From an uncultured Clostridia bacterium (lineage in GTDB: Bacteria; Bacillota_A; Clostridia; TANB77; CAG-508): DNA of 25,117 bases. The translations under genes and the position numbers were made by a program. This document shows positions 7,645-16,176 of the stretch, one piece after another. The stretch is taken from the NCBI GenBank assembly GCA_944392525.1, contig CALXXB010000016.1, forward strand, positions 1 to 25,117, given 5' to 3'. Position 1 is the stretch's first letter. Each line of letters begins with the position of its first letter. Below the pieces are notes generated by a model, which saw nothing but the letters and a program-made list of their open reading frames with translations, ran no database searches and was not told where the DNA came from.

Positions 7645-8163
7645 ATGGATAAAGATATAAAAGACTTAGACGAAGAAATAAAAAAATTTCATTTACCTAG
7701 ATGGAATGAAATTCCTGAAATTGATTTATACATTGACCAAGTAGTTTCTTTGCTTGAAAATTATCTATCTAATTATATAAAAGGTGATAGCGAGAAAGAA
7801 AATAAAGTTATTACAAAAACCATGATTAATAACTATGTAAAACATGGAGTAGTTAATGCTCCAATTAATAAAAAATATAACAAAGAACATATTGCATATC
7901 TTTTTGTTATCTTTATTTTAAAACAAATATATAGTATTGATGAAATAAGCAAATTAATTACTCTTGCAATAAAAACTTCTCCTGTTGACCAAGCATATAA
8001 TCGTTTTTGTTCTGAGCTCGAAAAAGCAATAAAAATGACTTTTACTGGAGAAAGTTATATTAACAATGATAGATTATCTAAAGAACAATATTTACTACGT
8101 AACGTTGTTCAATCTTTTGCTAATAAATTATATGTTCAAAAAACTTATTTAAAAATTAATTAG
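7645..8163 (+). CDS. DUF1836 family protein (predicted HTH regulator)
   Basis: 172 residues. Recognisable DUF1836 features are LPRWNEIPEIDLYIDQVVSL, then TKTMINNYVKHGVV and KYNKEHIAYLFVIFILKQIYSIDEI. The middle part is predicted to be MerR-like helix-turn-helix, in which TKTMINNYVK would be the recognition segment. The family is common and uncharacterised in Firmicutes. ATG 7645 follows GAGGTG. The gene stands alone between its promoter and a strong terminator. Its nearness to the divergent ligase promoter makes control of that gene possible, but nothing here proves it. Confidence 0.8.
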   Translation: MDKDIKDLDEEIKKFHLPRWNEIPEIDLYIDQVVSLLENYLSNYIKGDSEKENKVITKTMINNYVKHGVVNAPINKKYNKEHIAYLFVIFILKQIYSIDEISKLITLAIKTSPVDQAYNRFCSELEKAIKMTFTGESYINNDRLSKEQYLLRNVVQSFANKLYVQKTYLKIN

Positions 8164-8197
8164 AACTCAAGCCACAAAGGACTTGGGTTCTAATTTT
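8160..8197. terminator. Bidirectional terminator after the DUF1836 gene
   Basis: A stem of about 14 bp with one G-U and one mismatch (8160-8173 with 8179-8193), then TTTT on the plus strand. On the minus strand it is followed by TTAATTTTT, so it may also end the convergent gene 8231-8788. Confidence 0.75.
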
Positions 8198-8230
8198 GTG
8201 CCTAGCAAACTTTGTTTAGAGCAATTACTC

Positions 8231-8788
8231 TTACCCCATTGACTGAAGTTTGCTCATGTCAATCACCAAGATAATGACAGACTTCTGTTTATTGAGCTTT
8301 GGAAACCACACCTTCCTGATTTCAGAATGAACAACTCGTTCATCCTCTTGACTGTCAACAGCCACAATCAGAGGAATCTCAGTAGCACGATCTTCATACT
8401 TCATCAGCTTCTCGACCATTTCCTGATATTCACCACCATTATAGAAAGCTTCAAGAAACTTCCTAAGATTATGCATATCAGAATAAGAGTCAAGAATCTT
8501 TGAGAAGTTATTCCAAGATTCACCACCATAAATCCTCTGTGGTTTATCCGTCAACCATGCAAGAAAGCTTTGGCGTTCATTCTGCTTCCTTTGTTCTTCT
8601 TCAGAGCTAGGAAATTCAGTTATGATTCCACTATACAGCTTTTCTGCATCATTTAGTTGCCACGGATATTGCTCTTGGATAAGTCGCCCTACTTCATCAG
8701 TTGTTACGACTTCAGATTCCTTAGGTTCTGTATACGACACCTCCTTAAACAGACTTTCACTACCTTCGGCAATTTTGTTCTGCTCCAT
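8231..8788 (-). CDS. Unknown protein, paralogue of 9000-9494, G+C-richer islet
   Basis: 185 residues, no family recognised. It is soluble and acidic, with no signal or membrane segment. It aligns by eye with the protein of 9000-9494: Y-x-W near the start of the shared region, then I-x-GG-x-x-W-x-x-F, then an AFY helix, a stretch of charged residues, and a closing beta-rich part (PLIVAVDSQEDERVV...SVIILVIDMSKL against PIWIVIRAKELENNTV...NCIVLAINEI). The alternation suggests a small alpha/beta fold. Codon use (GAG, CTC, AAG, TTC) and G+C are clearly above the neighbouring genes. ATG 8788 has a GGAGGT site. It has its own promoter and no in-frame CGG. Confidence 0.75.
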   Translation of the reverse strand: MEQNKIAEGSESLFKEVSYTEPKESEVVTTDEVGRLIQEQYPWQLNDAEKLYSGIITEFPSSEEEQRKQNERQSFLAWLTDKPQRIYGGESWNNFSKILDSYSDMHNLRKFLEAFYNGGEYQEMVEKLMKYEDRATEIPLIVAVDSQEDERVVHSEIRKVWFPKLNKQKSVIILVIDMSKLQSMG

Positions 8789-8861
8789 TCATACCTCCAA
8801 TTGATTGTTTGCAGAACTGCACTTTTTGTGAGGGTATTAGAAAAGGATACATCCTCTTCAT
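8760..8861 (-). CDS. Possible 33-codon leader ORF overlapping the start of 8231-8788
   Basis: ATG 8861 lies behind GAGGTG within the ~100-nt leader of the islet gene; the ORF runs MKRMYPFLIPSQKVQF onward and stops at TAG 8760, 29 nt inside the next gene. Such an overlap could couple or attenuate translation. It may equally be chance; nothing in the peptide suggests a function. Confidence 0.25.
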   Translation of the reverse strand: MKRMYPFLIPSQKVQFCKQSIGGMNGAEQNCRR

Positions 8862-8894
8862 CAAACACCTCATTCTACAATAAGTGCATACTTT

Positions 8895-8924
8895 ATTATA
8901 CCACTTTTTTAGTGTTTGCGTCAA
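8895..8924 (-). promoter_or_regulatory. Promoter of islet gene 8231-8788
   Basis: Minus-strand TTGACG (8919-8924), an 18-bp spacer, TATAAT (8895-8900). The leader of about 100 nt holds a potential 7-bp pairing of TGCACTT with AAGTGCA. Confidence 0.65.
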
Positions 8925-8947
8925 ACCAAAAAGCTTTAAATCAATAA

Positions 8948-8987
8948 ATAAAAGACTCAAAGAGAAACACCCCTTCAAGTCTTTTAT
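8948..8987 (-). terminator. Terminator of islet gene 9000-9494
   Basis: A perfect 10-bp stem ATAAAAGACT/AGTCTTTTAT (8948-8957 with 8978-8987). On the minus strand the T-rich arm continues into TTATTGATTT. It starts 12 bp after the stop codon. Confidence 0.75.
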
Positions 8988-8999
8988 GTTTAAGACCTA

Positions 9000-9494
9000 T
9001 TAGATCTCATTGATTGCTAGCACGATGCAATTATTATGCTCAGCATAGTTGGTGATCAACGGATACACCGTATTGTTTTCAAGCTCTTTCGCTCGTATGA
9101 CAATCCAAATTGGCTTATCAGATTCATATTCTCCCTGGAGGAGCTCCGACTTAAACTCAGGATAGCTCTGCTCGTAGAAAGCATCAATCTGTTGTACGAT
9201 TGTCTCCTTGAGCAAGAGGTTGGCCATAAAACGACCCCATGTCCAACCGCCTAGAATGTGATGCGGATACATTACTACTCTTTCAAGAGCAACATATTCG
9301 TCATCTTCCTTTTCATCTTCTCGAAACAGGTTCATGATGTTCTCGACATCACTACTACGCCACCCATACATATGCTCGAGTTCTTGCACTGCATACTGCC
9401 TAGCAATTTCGTTCTGCCTCACTTTGACCTCCAATATCGTCTCTTGCAGAACCTCTCGAGGTTTAGATTCAAAGAGCAACGCTCCTTTTATCAT
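9000..9494 (-). CDS. Unknown protein, paralogue of 8231-8788, G+C-richer islet
   Basis: 164 residues, no known family recognised. Shared points with the 8231-8788 protein are YGWRSSDVENIM, ILGGWTWGRFMANLL, the helix with DAFYEQ, and the C-terminal beta strands PIWIVIRAKE and NCIVLAINEI. The N-terminal part is helical and charged. There is no membrane segment. The gene has its own TTGACA/TATAAT promoter directly after the metK stop and its own terminator, so it behaves as a complete one-gene cassette. The G+C is well above metK and cca, which suggests acquisition. ATG 9494 is preceded by AGAGGTGG with short spacing. Codons include CGA and AGG for Arg but no in-frame CGG. Confidence 0.75.
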   Translation of the reverse strand: MIKGALLFESKPREVLQETILEVKVRQNEIARQYAVQELEHMYGWRSSDVENIMNLFREDEKEDDEYVALERVVMYPHHILGGWTWGRFMANLLLKETIVQQIDAFYEQSYPEFKSELLQGEYESDKPIWIVIRAKELENNTVYPLITNYAEHNNCIVLAINEI

Positions 9495-9502
9495 CCACCT
9501 CT

Positions 9503-9520
9503 TTCTACGAATACGTAGAA
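9503..9520. repeat. Perfect palindrome at the transcription start of gene 9000-9494
   Basis: TTCTACG-AATA-CGTAGAA: 7-bp arms around a 4-nt centre. It begins about 5 bp after the -10 element and ends just before the ribosome binding site. It could be a repressor operator or a 5' RNA hairpin that protects or masks the translation start. Confidence 0.6.
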
Positions 9521-9524
9521 TTTA

Positions 9525-9553
9525 ATTATAGCACTTTACATTTCTATTGTCAA
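9525..9553 (-). promoter_or_regulatory. Strong promoter of islet gene 9000-9494
   Basis: Minus-strand TTGACA (9548-9553), 17-bp spacer, TATAAT (9525-9530): full consensus in both boxes. It lies 5 bp beyond the metK stop. Confidence 0.8.
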
Positions 9554-9557
9554 TTTT

Positions 9558-10667
9558 TTACAATTCTATAATCTTTTCCCATGGCAAATCACTCTTACCA
9601 AAATGTCCATAGTTTGTAGTTTTTTCATATATTGGTCTTTTCAAATCCAAATATTTAATAATACCATCAGGAGTTAAATCAAATTTTTCTTTTACTATAT
9701 TAACTAATTCTTCTTCAGATTTCTTTCCTGTTCCAAATGTATTTATATATATTGATAAAGGCTCTTTCATTCCTATAGCATATGCTATTTGAATTTCACA
9801 TTTTGCACAATAACCATTTGCAACAAGATTTTTAGCTATATGACGAAGCATATATGCACCACTTCTATCTACTTTACTTGGATCTTTTCCTGAAAAACAT
9901 CCTCCACCATGTCTGCTATATCCACCATATGTATCTACTATTATTTTTCTACCAGTAAGTCCAGTGTCTCCTAAAGGTCCTCCAATTACAAATCTTCCAG
10001 TTGGATTTACATATATTTTAGTGTTTTCATCCATCATATTTTCTGGTACAACGTTATTTACTACTTCTCTAATAATATCTTCTTTTAACTTTTCTTGGCT
10101 TACACTATCTAAATGCTGAGTAGATATTAATATAGTTTCTATTCTTTTAGGTTTATCATCCTCATATTCTACAGTTACTTGTGTTTTTCCATCTGGTCTT
10201 AAATAATCTAAAATTCCTTCTTTTCTCACTTCTGTTAATCTTCTTGCTAATTTATGTGCCATACTTATTGCATATGGCATATATTCTTCTGTATCAAGGC
10301 AAGCATAACCAAACATTAATCCTTGATCTCCTGCTCCACCTACATCTACTCCTAATGCTATGTCAGGACTTTGTCTTGTTATATTTATATCTATTTTGCA
10401 TGTTCTATAATCAATATCAGTATTTTCATTGTCATATCCAATTTCAGCAATTTTACTTCTAACTAAATTTTCTATATCAACTTCTCCATTTGCTGTTACT
10501 TGTCCTGCTATTGTAATTTTATTTCCTGAAGCAAATGTTTCTACTGCTACTCTTGCATTTGCATCTTGTTCTAAATAGCTATCCAATATACTATCAGATA
10601 TATAATCACACAATTTATCTGGATGGCCTTCTGTTACACTTTCTGATGTGAAATAATATTTTTTCAT
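9558..10667 (-). CDS. metK: S-adenosylmethionine synthetase
   Basis: 369 residues, making SAM from methionine and ATP in the cytoplasm. Family motifs are present: [18 protein letters not shown] at the start, [13 protein letters not shown] in the centre, [19 protein letters not shown], and the phosphate-binding loop [17 protein letters not shown]. The loop has Cys where most MetK proteins have Ala (GGGAFSGKD). At 369 residues it is slightly shorter than the usual 380-395. ATG 10667 follows GAGGG. The gene has its own consensus promoter; the 5' leader is too short for a SAM riboswitch. It supplies the cofactor for the RNA methyltransferases in this window, though no specific link is implied. 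Confidence 0.97.
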   Translation of the reverse strand: MKKYYFTSESVTEGHPDKLCDYISDSILDSYLEQDANARVAVETFASGNKITIAGQVTANGEVDIENLVRSKIAEIGYDNENTDIDYRTCKIDINITRQSPDIALGVDVGGAGDQGLMFGYACLDTEEYMPYAISMAHKLARRLTEVRKEGILDYLRPDGKTQVTVEYEDDKPKRIETILISTQHLDSVSQEKLKEDIIREVVNNVVPENMMDENTKIYVNPTGRFVIGGPLGDTGLTGRKIIVDTYGGYSRHGGGCFSGKDPSKVDRSGAYMLRHIAKNLVANGYCAKCEIQIAYAIGMKEPLSIYINTFGTGKKSEEELVNIVKEKFDLTPDGIIKYLDLKRPIYEKTTNYGHFGKSDLPWEKIIEL

Positions 10668-10704
10668 ATTTTTTCCCTCTTTCTAAAAACTTCTAACGTT
10701 ATCT

Positions 10705-10733
10705 ATTATGCCATTTTTTAGCTATTTTGTCAA
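10705..10733 (-). promoter_or_regulatory. Promoter of metK
   Basis: Minus-strand TTGACA (10728-10733), 17-bp spacer, CATAAT (10705-10710). The -35 box lies in the last codons of cca. Confidence 0.7.
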
Positions 10734-11951
10734 ATTCTTCATCCATATAATTCTTTCTTCATGTAATTTTCTTCCCAATAGCATTCCTGGCTTTAAATTA
10801 TACTTTTTAGCAATATCAGAAGCAGTTACAGATGACAAACATTTTTTACCAATAGATAAAAAGTCTAAATCATCTTCTGTCCTTCCTCCTTTATCACAGT
10901 TTACTACTATTTGTAAGCCATCTAATCCTAAATATGATTTATCTATTCTTTTTATAAATTCTACTTTTTTAGAAGGTTTCATTCTATTAAATATTCCACC
11001 TCTCATATGTTCTCTTGCTGCTACAATTCCACATTTTTTCCAAGCATTTGGCACTCCTAAATCGTCAGAAAATTTCTTAACTATTTCCACTCCTCTTTCT
11101 TCATGTCCATAATGATGTGGATATTCTTCTTTTGGTGTTTCACCTTTACCTAAATCGTGAACTAATACACTAAAACGTATTTTTAAATCTGATGTATATT
11201 CACAAGATTTATCCACGCAAATCATTGTGTGATTATATGCATCTCCTTCTGGATGATACTTTTCAGGTTGTAATGCTCCTATTAACTTATATATTGGTTT
11301 AAAATGCACATCTAAAACATCTGCTTCTCTTAGCACATTAAAGAATATTGATGGCTTATTACTTGCCAAAGCTTTTTTTAATTCTTCAAATACTCTTTCT
11401 TTAGATAAATACTTAAGTTCTGATTTTAAACTATTCATCATAGCAATAGTTTTATCTTCTACAGAAAAACTTAAAACACTACTAAATCTTGTTACTCTAT
11501 ATACTCTTAACGGATCTTCTACAAAATGTGAACCTATTGCTCTTATTACACCTTCTTCTAAATCTTTTTTACCTTCAAAATAATCAAATAGTTCTCCTGA
11601 AAGAACATCTTCTGCCATTGCATTTATTGTTATATCTCTTCTTTCCAAGTCTTCTTTTAAACTTATTTCTTTTCCAGAAACCACTTCAAATTCTTTATGC
11701 CCTAACCCTATTTTTTTCTCTCTTCTTGCTAGTGCAAATTCACATCCATTCATTCTATATACAGGAAATGATTTTCCATCTAATTTAGCTTCAGGAAAAA
11801 GACTAATAAACTCAGAACTATCTAGACCAACTACACAATAGTCTTCATCATAATTAGTTCTCCCTAACATTTTATCTCGAACTGCTCCACCTACTAAATA
11901 GAGCCTTCCACCTACATCTTCTATTTTCTTAGCAATTTCTTTTATATCCAT
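10722..11951 (-). CDS. cca: CCA tRNA nucleotidyltransferase with HD domain
   Basis: 409 residues, close to the length of E. coli Cca. The N-terminal class II nucleotidyltransferase head has LVGGAVRDKMLG, the metal-binding Asp pair in DEDYCVVG, and RRDITINAMA; the neck has DPLRVYRVTRF. A C-terminal HD phosphohydrolase region follows, with YNHT, VHDLGKG and HYGHEERG. The enzyme adds or repairs the 3' CCA end of tRNAs. The HD domain and length favour a CCA-adding enzyme over poly(A) polymerase, though the two are hard to separate by sequence. ATG 11951 follows AGGAG. It uses CGA as an Arg codon (GTT CGA GAT in AVRDKM), relevant to the CGG question. Confidence 0.9.
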   Translation of the reverse strand: MDIKEIAKKIEDVGGRLYLVGGAVRDKMLGRTNYDEDYCVVGLDSSEFISLFPEAKLDGKSFPVYRMNGCEFALARREKKIGLGHKEFEVVSGKEISLKEDLERRDITINAMAEDVLSGELFDYFEGKKDLEEGVIRAIGSHFVEDPLRVYRVTRFSSVLSFSVEDKTIAMMNSLKSELKYLSKERVFEELKKALASNKPSIFFNVLREADVLDVHFKPIYKLIGALQPEKYHPEGDAYNHTMICVDKSCEYTSDLKIRFSVLVHDLGKGETPKEEYPHHYGHEERGVEIVKKFSDDLGVPNAWKKCGIVAAREHMRGGIFNRMKPSKKVEFIKRIDKSYLGLDGLQIVVNCDKGGRTEDDLDFLSIGKKCLSSVTASDIAKKYNLKPGMLLGRKLHEERIIWMKNLTK

Positions 11952-11975
11952 ACTATACTCCTAAACTTTTTCATA

Positions 11976-12005
11976 ATTATAATAAAATGGTAATTATTTT
12001 TTCAA
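11976..12005 (-). promoter_or_regulatory. Promoter of cca
   Basis: Minus-strand TTGAAA (12000-12005), 18-bp spacer, TATAAT (11976-11981). Confidence 0.55.
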
Positions 12006-12014
12006 TAATTACAA

Positions 12015-12036
12015 AAGAAGCAATTTCTTGCTTCTT
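12015..12036 (-). terminator. Terminator of the ABC exporter operon
   Basis: A perfect 9-bp stem AAGAAGCAA/TTGCTTCTT with a 4-nt loop, followed on the minus strand by TTGTAATTATTG. It begins inside the permease stop codon. Confidence 0.6.
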
Positions 12037-13702
12037 AATAAATCTTTTCAAATAATTTACTTACATTTTTTTGTATATAATTTCTAACAACTATTGTTAA
12101 AAGTAAATATACTATTGCTATCATTGTTATCAATATATAACTACTTACAAATTTTCCTAATACTACTGATAAAATTATTATTACAGTTATATTTAGTAAA
12201 CCTAATATTGCTGGCCACATTAAATTCATGTTTTGTTTTACAACAGCGTATTCAGAACTCCATTCTAATTTTGGTTTCTTTAAGTCTACAATAATTGAAA
12301 TATAACTTTGAAGTATTCCCATCATTATTCCTGCTATAGCAATTAATAGTATATATATAACTGGTAATTTTAATAAATACTCTACCATAACAATTGTAAG
12401 AATATTCATAAATATTGTCATAACTATATTTGGTATAACTTTATAATCTACTTGTTTCATTAATGGTACTGGTATATATTTCATAAACACCGCATTTTGT
12501 CCATCTCTAGATATTGCTGTTGCTGAAATATATATAAACATTAAGAAAAATTGTATAGCACATAATATACCTATTCCCAAATACACTGATGCTTTATTTG
12601 TTACCATGCTTGCAATATCGGTTGGTGCACCATTTTGTTCACCTTTTATTCCTGCAAATGTAAGTACTATCATTAATACCGGAAATAATATTGCAGGTAA
12701 TACACATTGCATAAAAAATACTGGATTTCTAAGTAATGTTTTAAATTCTTTTCCCACATAAGTTTTAGTAAGAGTACTCTTCTTAAATGCTTTTTCCTCA
12801 TCTAATTTCTTACTAGTTTTCTTTCCACTTGCTAAATTTCCCACAGCTCCCTTTAGATAAAGCTTTTGACCAACCAACATATAAATAAAATATATTACTG
12901 CTGTTGTAACAACTAATAAAAATAGATTTAATATTTGGTTTCCTAAATTTACATTTGTTAAGCCGTCAATAGCCATTCCTAATGTTGGGAAAGCACCTCT
13001 TAATATTTCTACTAAACCATTTGCCTTAGTTACCATTCCAACTAATTCTTCAGGAGTTGTATTTGAATCACCTACTGTAAATGATAGTACACATACAACT
13101 ATTAATATAAGGATTGTTGCAATCAATTGGAATCTATTTCTGTTTTTAGTAAATTTTGCAAAACTCATAACAATTAATACAAGTAAACTTGATATTAACA
13201 CTGGTATTATTGGAAATGCTATTAACACTATTAACATTGATATATAATATAAAACATTTGCAGATGTTAATACTCCATATATAACCAAAGGTATTAATCC
13301 AATTATTGCTACTATAAAATATTCTGTTATTAATAATACATTTGTCTTTGCTGCAATAATTTGTCTCGGCTTTATTGGTAAAGGCAAAATATATTCATTA
13401 TCTTTAGAATAATATAATATATTTATTGCTGAAAATATACTTTGTATAAGAACAAATCCTGCTATTGCAAGTAAAATTACCCCTAAAAACATTTGCTCTT
13501 GATTTATTGCCATTAATTCTTTTATTAAACCATTACTAAATACACCTATTATACCTGCTAAATATAAAAATACAAAAATATATAAAATTATCATTGATTT
13601 AGATTTTTTATTTTTGTTCTCATTAGCACCTTTAGCAGTTTCCATATTTTGAAAAGAATTCTTAAAAATTACTTTTGTCAAAGATATTACTTTATTCTTC
13701 AT
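12035..13702 (-). CDS. ABC-2 type exporter permease
   Basis: 555 residues with about 12 hydrophobic segments and a basic, Lys/Asn-rich N-terminus. The stretch YYSKDNEYILPLPIKPRQII after the second membrane segment is typical of a family of large ABC-2 permeases in Firmicutes (EcsB/YthQ-like), and a cytoplasmic loop (KKTSKKLDEEKAFKKSTL) splits the protein into two halves. It overlaps the ATPase gene by 11 nt, so the two are translated together and should form the exporter. The substrate is unknown; relatives move peptides, lipids or antibiotics. It ends at a strong terminator. Confidence 0.85.
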   Translation of the reverse strand: MKNKVISLTKVIFKNSFQNMETAKGANENKNKKSKSMIILYIFVFLYLAGIIGVFSNGLIKELMAINQEQMFLGVILLAIAGFVLIQSIFSAINILYYSKDNEYILPLPIKPRQIIAAKTNVLLITEYFIVAIIGLIPLVIYGVLTSANVLYYISMLIVLIAFPIIPVLISSLLVLIVMSFAKFTKNRNRFQLIATILILIVVCVLSFTVGDSNTTPEELVGMVTKANGLVEILRGAFPTLGMAIDGLTNVNLGNQILNLFLLVVTTAVIYFIYMLVGQKLYLKGAVGNLASGKKTSKKLDEEKAFKKSTLTKTYVGKEFKTLLRNPVFFMQCVLPAILFPVLMIVLTFAGIKGEQNGAPTDIASMVTNKASVYLGIGILCAIQFFLMFIYISATAISRDGQNAVFMKYIPVPLMKQVDYKVIPNIVMTIFMNILTIVMVEYLLKLPVIYILLIAIAGIMMGILQSYISIIVDLKKPKLEWSSEYAVVKQNMNLMWPAILGLLNITVIIILSVVLGKFVSSYILITMIAIVYLLLTIVVRNYIQKNVSKLFEKIY

Positions 13703-14420
13703 TTTCTGTTATCTCCAAGAATAAATCTTCTAAAGATTTATTTTCCTTAAATTTATTTTTCATTTCTTCGTATGTTCCTACAAATACTAATTTTCCTTTA
13801 TTTATAATTCCAACTCTATCACATAATTTTTCTGCGACTTCTAATACGTGAGTTGAGAAAAATACTGTGTTTCCATTTTTACTATGTTCTCTCATCATTT
13901 CTTTTAAATCATGTGATGATTTAGGGTCTAATCCTGTCATTGGCTCATCTAGTATCCAATTTCTTGGATTATTTAATAATGCTCCGCAAATAACTACTTT
14001 TTGTCTCATTCCATGAGAATAACTTTGTATCTCACTATTTAAATTATCATATATTTCGAATTTTTTTGTTAATTCTTCTATTCTTTCTTTTCTTTTTTCA
14101 TTTGGTATTTCATATATATCTGCTAAAAAGTTTAAATATTCAATTCCCTTTAGTTTTAAAAACATATCAGGGCTATCCGGAACAAATCCAAATTCTCTTT
14201 TTGCTTCTAAAGGTTGTTTTATTATACTTTTTTCATCAATAAAAATATCACCTTCATCAGGATTTAATATACCTGTTATCATTTTTATTGTTGTTGTTTT
14301 TCCTGCACCATTTGGACCTAAAAATCCAAATATTTCTCCATCTTTTATTTCTAAACTTAAATTATCAATTGATTTTTTCCCTTTTACATATGATTTTGAT
14401 ACATTTTCTATTTTTATCAT
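13692..14420 (-). CDS. ABC transporter ATP-binding protein
   Basis: 242 residues, one complete ABC domain: Walker A GFLGPNGAGKTTTIKM, Q-loop region FGFVPDSPDMF, a degenerate signature YSHGMRQKV (LSGGQ in most), Walker B WILDEPMTGLDP, and the switch His in FFSTHVLEVAEK. The YSHGM signature is common in the EcsA/CcmA-like exporters that pair with large ABC-2 permeases. ATG 14420 follows GGAGAG with long spacing, 15 nt after the stop of the acidic coiled-coil gene. All three genes (14436-16115, this one and the permease) thus appear to be one operon. Confidence 0.93.
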   Translation of the reverse strand: MIKIENVSKSYVKGKKSIDNLSLEIKDGEIFGFLGPNGAGKTTTIKMITGILNPDEGDIFIDEKSIIKQPLEAKREFGFVPDSPDMFLKLKGIEYLNFLADIYEIPNEKRKERIEELTKKFEIYDNLNSEIQSYSHGMRQKVVICGALLNNPRNWILDEPMTGLDPKSSHDLKEMMREHSKNGNTVFFSTHVLEVAEKLCDRVGIINKGKLVFVGTYEEMKNKFKENKSLEDLFLEITENEE

Positions 14421-14435
14421 ATCACAAATCTCTCC

Positions 14436-16115
14436 TTATTTCTTAAATAGTTTTCCAAATAATCCTATTTCTTGTTTTCCGTCTTTTTTATTTTTACCTT
14501 TTCTACTATTTTTTATTATTTGGTCTATTTTTTCTTCTGTTATTTCATCTTCATCATCAATCATTTCGTCTTCATTATCTTCATCTTCTTCGTCGTCATC
14601 ATAATAATCGTCATACTCATCTTCGTCATCATATTTTTCAGTATTATATTTTTGTTCTGCTTCTTCTTCCTCTTCATCAAAGACAACATCTTGATATCCA
14701 TCATTATCGTATTCTTCATCATAGTCATCATCATAATCATCACTATCATTATTATTTTGTTCATCTTTATCATCTTCATAATCAATATCACTACTATATT
14801 GATTTATTAATTCTTCTAGCCTTGATGTTTTTGCTTTTGTTCTTGGTTTTGCTTTTGATTTTTCTTTTTCTTTTGATGGTTTTGATTTCTTTATTTCTTT
14901 TTTATCCTCTACTTGGTCATCTACTTCTTCAATACGATATTCTGATAAATCTTTCTCAAACTTTTCACTAACTTCTTCTTGGAATGTATTGTATACATTC
15001 TTTATTCCTTCAATTCTCCAATAATTTGAATTAATAAGAGTTCCCATATTTATTTTTATATTTGTTGCTTCTTCTTCGAAATCTTTTTCCTTTTCTTCGA
15101 TTTCTTTTAAATATGTTTTATTATAAAGTTCTTTGTAAGCTTTTCTTGTAGCTTTTCCCATAGTCTCTTTTTTTACTAATTCATATAAATTATCAATTTG
15201 TTTAATATCTAACGCAAAATTATTACAAGCATCTTCCATCAATCTACTATGTGCTTTTTTACCATTCATAGCAGACATTCTTTCATTATCTAAAAATACT
15301 ACAATGTAATCTTTCTTAGATTGTAAAAATGCTAATTTTACACTTACATCTCTTAGTAATTTTTCTGATTTTGCTAATTTTACTGTTCCACTACCATTAA
15401 CTTCTGCAAGCAATCTCTTCATTCTATCATATATGCTAATATACAACTCAGCCTCTTCTTTAGCAATTTTACTTCTTTCATCTACTGCTATTCTAATCAC
15501 ATCTTCATCAAATGGAACTCTTTCATTTCTTCCATTTTTTAGCATTGCTTCTACTATCTCTTCATTATGAGATTTATAATCTTCAATAAAATTCTTTGCA
15601 TTTTGAACATGTCTATAATCAAATTTTTCAAATGCAATATTTACCTGTTTTAGTAGACTTAGATAACTTGCTTCTGAAGTTCTATGCATACGTGCATATT
15701 TATTTCTTTCTCTTTGTCTTTCTATAAATATAATCATTGCTTTTACATATTTTTCTCTTAATTCTTTTAAACTTTCATTATTTTTATCGATTGTTTCTTC
15801 TATTTTTTGCAACTTTTGATCTAGCGAACTTGTATTTTCACTTAAATCATTAAATAATTCATTTCTTTCTTCTTCTACCTTTACATTTATTTCATGAATC
15901 TTCTTTTCCTTACCTTGTAAGCTTTCTATTTCAGAAGCAGATTCATCAAATTTTTCTATTACACTTTCTTCTTCCTCTATGATTCTTTGGTATTCTTTTA
16001 TTTCATCTATCATTCGATTGTAATTCTCATAATTATTTTTTAAGTTGTTTTCTTTGTTAAAGCCTAATATTTTTCCAAAGTAGTTTTCTAAAACAATCGC
16101 ACTTCTTTCATACAT
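14436..16115 (-). CDS. Large coiled-coil protein with acidic low-complexity tail, unknown function
   Basis: 559 residues, no family recognised. Residues 1-410 are almost wholly helical and charged, with long coiled-coil stretches (for example 35-135). A basic patch follows (KSKPSKEKEKSKAKPRTKAK, ~415-435), then ~100 residues dominated by Asp, Glu and Tyr (such as DDYDDDYDEEYDNDG), and a short basic end GLFGKLFKK, which could be an amphipathic membrane-binding helix. No signal peptide or membrane segment is present. It is first in the operon with an ABC exporter, so a scaffold or envelope-linked role is possible, but this is a guess. GGAGGT precedes ATG 16115. Confidence 0.75.
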   Translation of the reverse strand: MYERSAIVLENYFGKILGFNKENNLKNNYENYNRMIDEIKEYQRIIEEEESVIEKFDESASEIESLQGKEKKIHEINVKVEEERNELFNDLSENTSSLDQKLQKIEETIDKNNESLKELREKYVKAMIIFIERQRERNKYARMHRTSEASYLSLLKQVNIAFEKFDYRHVQNAKNFIEDYKSHNEEIVEAMLKNGRNERVPFDEDVIRIAVDERSKIAKEEAELYISIYDRMKRLLAEVNGSGTVKLAKSEKLLRDVSVKLAFLQSKKDYIVVFLDNERMSAMNGKKAHSRLMEDACNNFALDIKQIDNLYELVKKETMGKATRKAYKELYNKTYLKEIEEKEKDFEEEATNIKINMGTLINSNYWRIEGIKNVYNTFQEEVSEKFEKDLSEYRIEEVDDQVEDKKEIKKSKPSKEKEKSKAKPRTKAKTSRLEELINQYSSDIDYEDDKDEQNNNDSDDYDDDYDEEYDNDGYQDVVFDEEEEEAEQKYNTEKYDDEDEYDDYYDDDEEDEDNEDEMIDDEDEITEEKIDQIIKNSRKGKNKKDGKQEIGLFGKLFKK

Positions 16116-16147
16116 TTTGAAGACCTCCGAATTTTCATTTCCTCATT

Positions 16148-16176
16148 ATTATACATAAAATAAAAATAAAAGTCTA
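16148..16176 (-). promoter_or_regulatory. Promoter of the coiled-coil/ABC operon
   Basis: Minus-strand TAGACT (16171-16176), 17-bp spacer, TATAAT (16148-16153). The -35 lies in the stem of the upstream fmt terminator. Confidence 0.6.

Noticed and set aside
10668..10721. SAM riboswitch upstream of metK
   Set aside because: Only about 54 bp lie between cca and metK, occupied by a promoter; no riboswitch-sized structure.
14472..14810. Open frames opposite the acidic tail of the coiled-coil gene
   Set aside because: They mirror the GAT/GAA repeats as Ile/Phe/Val runs; no ribosome binding site or protein-like composition.
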